A DNA stretch of 64,000 bases from Boletus sp. NGJ. Lineage: Eukaryota; Basidiomycota; Agaricomycetes; Boletales; Boletaceae. The DNA lies in assembly GCA_019096195.1 (NCBI GenBank), contig JAGTXK010000087.1:124001-188000 (forward strand), given 5' to 3'. Both the position numbers and the translations under genes were made by a program. The notes below the pieces were generated by a model, which was given only the letters and a program-made list of their open reading frames with translations, had not been told where the DNA came from and ran no database searches. Positions 56,101-64,000 of this stretch are shown here, piece by piece (position 1 is the first letter of the stretch; each line of letters starts with the position of its first letter).

Positions 56101-58076
56101 TCGCATGATTCCTCAGAGTGGCCATGACCTAAATGTAATCGGCCAGCTGTTCTCACAGTACCTTGCAGCAGACAATATCACATTAAGTGTTGCAGGGGAA
56201 TCAGTCCAACCGACCAGAGCAACTTCACCTGTCACCTGGTTGAGCGATGCATTCCAGACCCTCACTCTTGCAATCACCCTTCCTGGTCAGAAGTTCAATG
56301 TGAGTGCTGCAGTGAGAAGGCAGTTTCCCTTGATTGTTCAACTGTCAATCAGGTTATCCAATCCATTGCGTTGACGGACCTCAGCCTGATCATACAAACC
56401 CAACAAGAAGCGTTTGCTCCATTGTTGGGTTCGAACAACACTGTAGCAGAGTATAAGAATCCCTTCGGCTTCTCACTGCAGGTCATGCAATCCACAGTCA
56501 ACATGACTCTCGGTGCAGGAGGAATATCTGCTGCATTAGTCAGTATGTGTATGTTGGTATTTCCAGTGATCACATGGCTGACATTCAAATTTACAAATTA
56601 GCTTGACCTTCCATTGTCGAATACTGTCGGAGGCGTCTCAACGGGGAACCTTGCATCTCTTCCCATCAGCTTCCATGATGTCCCTCTCGAGTCACTCAAT
56701 GACACTGCATTTGAGGCTATGTTTTCTGAGGTTACTGATAAGAGTTCTGCAACCTTCGACCTAAGTGGGACTGCCGACGTGACAGTGAAGACATCTATTG
56801 GTGATGTACCTATCTCAGGCATTCTGTTCAATGTCAGCTCCACCTTGCAAGGTAGGTCAATTGTTCTTTAATCGACACATTTTCTCTTATCATGTTCAAT
56901 GCAGGCATCAATTCTTTCAGAGGTACAGCTGCCATCAACAATGTGAGCATCACAGGTAGTGGTGGGACTAACGGTGATCAGTATATCATTTCGCCGCTCA
57001 CGGCGGTGATGAATAACCCTTCAAATATCTCACTTTCAATGGTGGATATCGCTCTTCCTGTGTACTACGAAAACGTGATGATTGGGTGCGCTGCATTCAA
57101 TGTAAGTCAACGTCTCAGACAAGGCTCTTCTGTCCTGAACAGTGTTTTTCTCAGACGTTCAACTTGATGCCTGGCGAAAACACCATGGCCGGAGAGTTCC
57201 AGTATGAACCTGCTGATGCGAACAACACGGTTGCCGAATCATTCTTGACAAGCTTTGTGCAATCAGGGAACATTCTTCCCTTGACTGTGCAAGGAGACAG
57301 CGCAGGCTCCCCCTTTACGTCGCTGAACCCCGCTCTTGAGGGGGTGACACTTCAGACTAGCATGACCGGTGAGTATAGCAAACGACGATCTGTGAATGTG
57401 TATTGATGTTCCCTCAAGGATTGAATGTGCCACCTATTATTACTCATTTATACGCCACCATTTCCCTAGCCACACTGGTGACGAACGAGGTCCAACTGAG
57501 CTTCGATGTGAGAACTCGTCCATTAGCTGGAACATGCAAACCGCTGATTAACACACAAATCAGATCTACAATCCTCTGGGGGCCGACCTCGTCATTGAAT
57601 ACGTCCAAGCGGATGGTCCTCGTTAACGGCGAGATCTATGCTCACTTTGATCAGGCGTTCAGTAGCTTCGTGATCCCGCCGGGTCAGACGGTGAACAGCG
57701 GTACATTCTCAAACGTGGTTCTTACTCAGGGTGTATATGCATCTCTCGGGATACTTCCATTGGGATACATGGACGTTCAAGCCGTTTCGACCACACGGTA
57801 GGTTGGACTAGCATCTGACGTGTATCATCGAAGTTCACTTTGCGAAAAATTAACAGAATCGCCACAAATGGATACCAGATTCCATGGCTGCACGTCAACC
57901 AGATGCATGTTACGACGGATTATAATCTCGGCCTTCTTTCCTCGGCGGATCTATCTTCGGCAGCTTAGTCAGTGGCTACTTCCTCAAGCACTAGCAAGGC
58001 ACCCACCTCGTCATCTCCATCCATACAAGCCGCCACCCCATCTTCCGCCAGTGCTGGAAACTCGACACATGGCTGA
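53145..58076 (+). pseudogene. DUF3712 repeat protein gene, 3' part
   Basis: Continuation of the host gene after the KDZ element. Recognisable blocks: VLLLSDIEFSVDSSIASMQG (53146), LENYLQGIDSGTVIFGT and TPVNIPALQQ (53720-53860), LALQSSLTNTGPFDVLIEFV (54790), ALGTIFDNVS (55710), QLPSNDPAGGI (55800), GRMIPQSGHDLNVIGQLFSQ (56100), YKNPFGFSLQVMQ (56450), DVTVKTSIGDVPISGILFNV (56780), then GEIYAHFDQAFSSFVIPPGQ (57620) and a Ser/Thr/Pro-rich tail ending near 58076. The repeated order of blocks shows two or more tandem DUF3712 repeats. Many short introns are present. Interrupted by a solo LTR at 55166-55648 and by the large insertion upstream, so non-functional in this strain. Confidence 0.8.
55166..55648 (+). 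mobile_element. Solo LTR with 5-bp target duplication
   Basis: 483-bp insertion with TGTAATAAT..TCATAACA ends, flanked by CTTGC on both sides (55161-55165 and 55649-55653), with a TATA box at 55439-55446. It interrupts the DUF3712 reading after TLFATYLL. No internal part remains, so it is the product of LTR-LTR recombination. Strand is tentative, from the TATA orientation. The family is not determined; it is unrelated to the chromovirus LTRs here. Confidence 0.85.
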
Positions 58077-58777
58077 AATGATGTTATGGTTTGTTGTCTT
58101 GCGCTCCCGTTCATCTTCTTGTCAGTGCACCTGATAAAATCGAACTTTCGCCCCTTTTGTCGCATATCATTCTTTCAAGCTCGCCTGATGCTGTATTTTA
58201 ATACCACCTTTTTTTGTCCGTGCGGGAACGGTGCACCATCGCTTTCCATACGTGAACAAAAGTGATGCCCGCGTGGCCCGTCGCCGGGTGCGCCTAAAAT
58301 AACACCCGAGGGAGAGCTTCGTTGACGGCCGGAAGAGTTCCTCTCGATTGAACAGCGTCTCAGCTCATCCTCCATTCTGCTCAATCATTCCTGGTGAGGG
58401 CGCCTCGATACTTTAATACTCAGCTCGTGAAATTCGCCATTCGGGGCTCGGAGCAAACCGGAAAGGGCAGTTCGCTTCGTGGGTCAGCTGAGGTACCTGA
58501 AAGGGCGAACGAGGGGACCAGTGGGTCGATAAGGTGTAAGATAGTACGTGGCGGGAAGACTCGCGCGGAGGGTATCGGGAGATTATGGGATGGTCTCGCC
58601 AGTGCGGCAGTGGCTGGCAGTGGCGGGTGGTATAAAACGCCATTGTAATTTGTTGTCCCTTTATCGTCCTTTACGACACTACCGAGTGAGTGCCAAAGAT
58701 TTTCCGCCCGGTCCATTCCCGAAACGCACGGATCATATCCACATAAATACCCCTCTGACTCCTTCATCCAGCACAAC
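58077..58777. other. Intergenic region, PEPCK promoter at right
   Basis: No gene seen. The frames at 58394-58901 have no motif and overlap the promoter and first exon of the next gene. Confidence 0.5.
58631..58637 (+). promoter_or_regulatory. TATA box of the PEPCK gene
   Basis: TATAAAA lies 147 bp upstream of the ATG at 58778, in a GC-rich context. Confidence 0.6.
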
Positions 58778-60784
58778 ATGGTTCTCTCTCACCAGACCCC
58801 CTACGTTACCCCCCACATCCTCCACCGCCATTATGCACAATCCTACGACAACGAGTTCTCCAACAAACGTGAGCGATCTCACCGTCTTCCCCGTCGCGTG
58901 ATCTCACCCCCCGCTGCCAGTCATCGGCCGTGACCTCGAGTATTTCTCGCAGGCCGGCTTTGATATGGACCGCATCCAGTTGAAGCGCAACGCTCCCGTG
59001 GCGCAGCTCTACGAAGATGCCATCCGCAACGAAGGCGCCATCATCTCCTCTTCCGGCGCCTTGATCAACTTCTCCGGTAAGAAGACGGGCCGAAGCCCCA
59101 AGGACAAGCGCATCGTCTACGAGGATACCTCAAAGGACGAAATTTGGTGGGGTTCCGTCAACATCAAGATGGACGAGCGTGAGTCGCCTCTCTAGTCCGC
59201 GAGCTCCCCCTCATGCTTCTTCCTTTCAGACACCTTTGAGATTAACCGTGAACGTGCCATCGATTACCTCAACACCCGCGACAATGTTTACGTCTTTGAT
59301 GGCTTTGCGGGGGTGAGGTCTCTCCGCTCGCCGCTTTGCCTTCCCGTTCATTTTTTTTTTAGTGGGATGCCAAATACCGCATCAAGGTCCGAGTCATCTG
59401 TGCACGTGCCTATCATGCCCTATTTATGGTCCGTCTTGCCTTCATTCCGTGTCCGTGTCCAACAGCTGACAGTGTTTCAGAATAACATGTTAATTCGTCC
59501 GACGGAGGACGAGCTCGCAAATTTTGGCGAGCCAGACTTTATCATCTACAATGCTGGACAGTTCCCTGCAAACCGTTTCACAAAGGGCATGTCTTCTACC
59601 ACCTCCGTGGAGATCAACTTCAAGCGTATGGAGATGGTTATCCTCGGTACCGAATATGCAGGTGAAATGAAAAAGGGCGTCTTTTCCGTGATGCACTACC
59701 TCCAGCCTGTCAAGTTTGGCCAGTTGTCCCTCCATTCGTCCGCAAACGTGGGTATGGACAAGGGCGACGTTACACTGTTCTTCGGTCTCAGCGGCACTGG
59801 CAAGACTACCCTCTCGGCTGATCCCAACCGACTGCTCATTGGTGACGACGAGCACGTTTGGTCCGACACCGGTGTCTTCAACATCGAAGGTGGTTGCTAT
59901 GCCAAATGTGTTAACCTTTCCAAAGAGAAAGAACCCGAGATCTTCAATGCCATCCGCTTCGGGTCAATCCTCGAGAACGTCGTGTACAATCCCGCTTCCC
60001 GCTTTCCGGACTACGATGACGTCAGCATTACGGAGAACACCCGTTGCGCCTATCCTATTGAATACATTCCAAACGCCAAGGTTCCATGCCTCGTCGAGAG
60101 GCAGCCTAGTAACATCATCATGTTGACCTGCGACGCGTTTGGTGTCCTTCCGCCAGTGAGCAAGCTGTCTCCAGAGCAAGCGAGTTATCACTTCCTTGCT
60201 GGGTACACCTCGTAGGTCTACTCGTACTGGTGGTTGTGATATAATTGACTTGGGAGCAAATAGCAAGACTCCGGGTACTGAAGACGGTGTGCTTGAACCG
60301 ATCCCGACGTTCTCCACTTGTTACAGCGCTCCCTTCATTGTTCTCCACGTGCGTTCTCATCTGGGCCTACTTCCCAGTTTGATTCTGACTCGACGGATAG
60401 CCGAGCCGTTATGCAGAGATGCTGGCGGGCAGGATGTCAAAACACAATGTGCCTTGCTGGTTGATCAACACTGGATGGGCCGGTGGCAAGTTCGGCAGTG
60501 GCAAGCGCTGCCCTTTGAAGTATACTCGCCGCATTGTAGACGCCGTCCACTCTGGTGAACTCCTCGATGCCGAATACGAAAATTTTGATGTCTTCGGGCT
60601 CCAAATTCCCACCAACATCGAAGGTGTTCCTCGCGAGCTCCTCAATCCCCGCTTGGCTTGGGCTGACAAGCAAGCCTTTGAGAGAGAAGTTCGTAAACTC
60701 GGAAGCATGTTCCAGAGGGCGTTCAAGTTGTACGAGAGTGATGTCCAAGAGAACGTCAGACTCGCAGGGCCAATGTTGGATTAA
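58778..60784 (+). CDS. pck1: Phosphoenolpyruvate carboxykinase (ATP)
   Basis: Converts oxaloacetate and ATP to phosphoenolpyruvate, CO2 and ADP in the cytosol, the first committed step of gluconeogenesis. ATG at 58778 ([13 protein letters not shown]). Predicted introns: 58869-58920, 59179-59229, 59313-59362, 59429-59480, 60212-60263 and 60349-60400, all GT..AG and 50-52 bp. The spliced length is 1698 nt, 565 residues, close to other fungal enzymes. Motifs: [11 protein letters not shown] (substrate binding), [11 protein letters not shown]-loop [16 protein letters not shown], metal-binding GDDEHVWSD, adenine region [20 protein letters not shown]. No stop or frameshift seen. The gene is convergent with the GTPase gene at 60961, with 176 bp between stops. 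In fungi it is normally glucose-repressed; the sequence here does not show how. Confidence 0.96.
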
Positions 60785-60960
60785 TTTAGTCAGTTTTCTA
60801 GATGGGGATTTAGGCCTGTTGTTGAAACCGAGTCGAGGATGTTGATACTCAAAATTCGAAGTTCGGATATTTGTTTCCCCCACTTTAAATTAGCGTTATG
60901 GACCAAACCGAAATACTGTAGATGCAAGGAAAACAATGTGTGTATCTATCGTCTGTATCG

Positions 60961-61663
60961 TTAGCATACCACACATATTTTAGCGTCGTTTAAATATTCC
61001 CGATCAGACAGTATGGACTGAGGTCGTCGCTGATACTCTTTCGAAATCAGGGCCCAAATATCCTGCTGTGAGGCCCATCTGCGATGGTTGGAGGACAGAC
61101 CTGTGATGCATGCATGGCCGTCAAACACTAATCCCATGTTCCCGAGCGCCCCCTCATTGTTTTGCCACCACGACTCCATTGTTGGCTGTTGTCTCTCGAG
61201 GTGAGTTATGGCGATCACTACCGGGATCGCAATCCGACGGGTCGCGCAACAGAATATCTTGTGGGCTCTTGCCATGCCCTCGTGAGCCCGGCTTCCCCGG
61301 ACACAGAACACAAGGAGGTCAAGCTCCCCACGACGACGTCTTTCTTGGAGGAACGTCTTGGTGGACTCTCTAGTGGAGTTTAACCCCCCGAACAACTTCT
61401 TGAAGCCCGACGCTTCGTTCCAGCCAGGGGTATCCCACAACTTGTACGTTCTTCCCTCGACCGACACATCGTAAGGGGTGAAAGTGGTCGTGCACAGCGT
61501 AGCGTCGGGAGATACCGCAGCATAGTTGTGACCTGCGATGAGGTTGATTACTGAGCTCTTTCCTGAGCCGGTCTCTCCGATGAAAACGATGTTGCGCGTC
61601 TGCGAGATGGTCAGTGTGGGGTTACATGCAATCATACGTCGAGTTTTGCCGGACCTGCGCCAT
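60961..61663 (-). CDS. Small AIG1/septin-like GTPase with CaaX-like end
   Basis: G-domain protein: P-loop GETGSGKSSVINL, switch region CTTTFTPYDV, G3 motif LWDTPGWNE, and a G4-like AITHLE. The open frame begins MIACNPTLTISQ at 61635, but an intron at 61600-61654 (GTCCGG..TCGCAG) with a three-codon first exon (ATG GCG CAG, 61663-61655) gives MAQTRNIVFIGE, which fits the family better; the product is then 215 aa. The C-terminus is CVVC, which has the form of a CaaX prenylation box, implying membrane attachment. Tandem with a related gene at 62108-62893. Agaricomycetes have many such genes of unknown role. Confidence 0.75.
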
Positions 61664-62107
61664 CGTTATCCCCGTATCGGGGGTATTTGTTGAATGAGCT
61701 TGAGATTGCATTCGACGGGCTTGATTGGAATAGGATGGAGTTGACTTTTATTCTTTCCAGGTGACGAGGAACACGTTCAACGGCAGTATCCTCGACCAGA
61801 CGTTACGATCGCAAAGTGCAGCCTGAGGCAGGTAGTGTCATGGGTCTGCTTCTGTGGTCAAGGGGATAATTCGATTCACTTGGTGCTAGCTAATTGACGC
61901 CCATAACGTCTCTGACCGTGAATGCTAGTGGTGCTGATTTCACGATAGATATCTAACCTGATGTAAGCGGCGTATATCCGCGAACCCTTGCTCTGGCTTG
62001 GTCCATGTAGTCGTTGGTTCAAGCTACTTGGGTATGTGTTCAGACAAACGTGTAATTACATTGAAAGACCAGCGTGTCCAAAAATGCGACAATAATGCTA
62101 TCCATCT
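61664..62107. other. Spacer between the two GTPase genes
   Basis: Contains the upstream region of the first GTPase gene and the 3' end of the second. Nothing else recognised. Confidence 0.5.
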
Positions 62108-62893
62108 TTAATTCGGTAGTAGAGTTGATATGAGATACGTCCAGACAACCCAAGTCCATCCTCTTAATTCGTCGTCGTGTCTCACAGCAGGAAACCGTGG
62201 GGCATTCTCGCACTGTTCGCGAGGAATGCAGTTCCGGAATATCAAGTTCCGGATGGCGTCCTGTGAATAAGTTCGACGTGTACGAGCGAGTGCAAGGTCG
62301 TAGGGATCGTCATCAATGGAGGTGATGCATGCGTGATCAACGAATTCCATGCCATGATTTGAAAGCTCAACGGCGTTCCTGTGCCACCAATTCTCCATAT
62401 CTCCACGCGCGTTCTCCAGTCCGGTTACGACGATGACCATGGGGACGGGGCTTTCCCGGATCAACGAGCGTACTGAACGGTAGTGACGGACCAGCGCTCG
62501 TGTGGCTCTGGAGGCGCGAACGCAGTAGATCAAGAGAGACGGTTCGTTCCTTTTGAGGCGATTTCGAAGAAACGTTTTCAAGTTCCTTTCTGTAATGGCC
62601 GCTCGGAAGAGTCCAAAAGAACCGCCGTCGAGACCGGCCGTGTCCCATAGCTTGTACTTCCTCCCACTAATGATCACATCGTATTGTTGAGTGCGGGTGG
62701 TGCATGCGTTCGCATCTGGAGAGGTCTTTGCAACCTGCGAGCCGACGATAAGATTGATGATGGAACTTTTTCCTACACCACTCTCGCCAAAGACAATCAC
62801 GTTTTGCACAGGGCGTGATTCTTGCTAGGGGGGGGGGGGGGGGGTCACATAAATACAGATTACACTCGAGTGTAGACGGACCATTAATGACAT
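62108..62893 (-). CDS. Small AIG1/septin-like GTPase, second gene
   Basis: Same family as the gene at 60961-61663: P-loop FGESGVGKSSIINLIVG, CTTRTQQYDV, LWDTAGLDGG, G4-like VVTGLE, and the shared WWHRNAVELSNHGMEF. The frame has no ATG near its start. A four-codon first exon (MSLM, 62893-62882) and an intron at 62825-62881, whose acceptor is a C17 tract followed by TAG, give MSLMQESRPVQNVIVFGE and a 242-aa protein. The C-terminus is hydrophobic (WTWVVWTYLISTLLPN) and may insert in or lie against a membrane, instead of a CaaX-like end. Confidence 0.72.
62828..62844. repeat. 17-base G tract (C tract of a splice acceptor)
   Basis: G17 on the plus strand. On the minus strand it is the polypyrimidine tract just before the predicted TAG acceptor of the second GTPase gene. 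A run of this length is prone to length change and to assembly error. Confidence 0.8.
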
Positions 62894-63771
62894 CGGGATA
62901 GGGTTCCCAACGCTCGAAACGTCTTCTGGAGTGAGGAATTAGAGTCAAGGGTCTGTCAACTTGTTGGAAGGTCGAGCTGGCAAAGTGTAGCTGATCGGAT
63001 TATAAGTAGACTTGGCGTCCAGACCATGCCCTCCCGACACTCGCTGAACATTCTAATCCTGATATCTGGGGTCACGGTGGTGTGACTGATATGATGGTGC
63101 GCACGAGGCCCGGGCCCTTGTAATAAAAACGCCCGGGATCCACACCACGAATCTACTAAAAATTCAGCGCACAACGCACAAAGTATGACACTTGGACGTT
63201 CACCAAGATTTTCCACCCATCTCCGAGTCGGCTCTGCCAGGAAAATTGATTATGCTTTGATGCGACAAATAAGCGTTCCAAGCGGAGCCTTGTTGATATC
63301 ACCAAACTCAGTCCAGGGTTGCTGGCCTTGCTGGCCCCACGAGGCGTTCAAATCTGGCCACAGCATCATTCTTTGCTGACAAGGTGAAATGGCACGTTGC
63401 AATGGCATCAGGCAGGTGTTGCCCAATCCCACATTGCGCTGTTTCAAAGACATAATATTAACAAAGTAACAGGTTGCCAAGTTTTGTTGTCCCCGAGAAT
63501 GTGGGCCTAAAGTCACTGCGAGCGTCCGTGGACAACCAACTGTCCGAGGGAATCGATCCTTTGTGGTTTTCGGACCCTGCTGATATGTTAAGCTTGGGCG
63601 TGAGCGCCCTATAACCCACTCGATGGACGTCTATCAATCCATGTGTTGGCACCAAGCCGCATGGTTTGCCACGAGGCAGCGTCGACTGCCTTTGAAACCA
63701 AACCTCCCCCGTCCAAACCTCCATTCAAATCCTTCTGCAGAAACCGGGGTTCTTTCAGTCTGTCCATTACA
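62894..63771. other. Intergenic region
   Basis: No gene supported. Short frames on both strands lack motifs. The left part is upstream of the second GTPase gene. Confidence 0.4.
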
Positions 63772-64000
63772 ATGAGTTCAGATTCATTCATCAACCTCTC
63801 AAAGGTAAAACCCCCATTCCCATGAATTGTTGTCGTCACAGCCGCTGATGTCCGCCATCCGGGTTGTTTTGCTCTAGGTGAAGTCTATACTTCCGTCTTT
63901 TACGTTCCGTCAGACGGTCCAGGGGGAGAGATCCCTTTTCCGTACTTCCTCAAACTTGTTTGCAACTGGAAGCGCCGAAAGCTTTCATATGGCTGGTAAT
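63772..64000 (+). CDS. Possible gene start at the window edge
   Basis: ATG at 63772 begins MSSDSFINLSK. A donor at 63805 and a TAG acceptor at 63877 (73-bp intron) continue the frame as VKSILPSFTFRQTVQG and it stays open to the end of the window. The composition is plausible for a protein start, but no family is recognisable from about 52 residues. Confidence 0.3.

Noticed and set aside
58394-58648. 84-codon plus-strand frame before PEPCK
   Set aside because: Overlaps the promoter with its TATA box and has no motif.
1-64000. tRNA or rRNA genes
   Set aside because: B-box-like words such as GGTTCGA near 10987 lack a matching A box and cloverleaf; no rRNA block seen.

Overview
The window looks like nuclear DNA of an agaricomycete basidiomycete. 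The signs are short introns of about 50 bp with GT..AG ends, a broken atromentin-synthetase-like gene, KDZ-superfamily transposons, DUF3712 repeat proteins, fungal WD40 families and a fungal-type ATP-dependent PEP carboxykinase. Atromentin chemistry makes Boletales or a nearby order a reasonable guess, but that is inference. About half of the window is mobile DNA; the right-hand 6 kb is ordinary gene-dense host sequence.

Left third (1-25,528). The 3' part of a Ty3/gypsy chromovirus with its LTR (1-5,416) abuts a decayed Cys-containing host gene. A 43/44-bp minisatellite of about 23 units follows (about 7,640-8,655). Next comes a zone where one WD40-gene unit occurs four times, all on the minus strand: A 9,060-10,180; B 14,240-17,200, the only one with an open beta-propeller; C 21,371-23,755; D 24,601-25,528. 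Between A and B lies a pseudogene of an A-T-TE quinone synthetase (11,091-14,055). Between B and C lie an unknown but intact-looking gene (17,703-18,611) and weakly supported fragments.

Middle (25,529-58,076). A two-LTR chromovirus on the minus strand (25,529-32,627) carries a primer-binding site complementary to its own predicted RNA start. A Tc1/mariner element (33,225-34,833) follows. A host DUF3712 gene starts at about 34,850, is split at 36,162/53,137 by a 17-kb KDZ DNA transposon flanked by an 8-bp target duplication, and ends near 58,076; its 3' half also holds a solo LTR. The KDZ element has TIRs of about 0.7 kb with a subterminal hairpin and arrays of the palindrome GGGAATTCCC. At its centre is a 345-bp inverted repeat from which two cargo genes diverge, and the transposase lies downstream of the right-hand one. 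A 2.56-kb LTR element with no recognisable pol and one 640-aa reading frame sits inside the central spacer. This composite element is the most interesting object in the window.

Right end (58,077-64,000). An intact seven-exon PEP carboxykinase gene is followed by two tandem small GTPase genes on the minus strand, each with a tiny predicted first exon, and by the possible start of another gene at the edge. All gene models come from reading the sequence only; splice sites are predicted, and similarity statements rest on recognised family motifs, not on searches.
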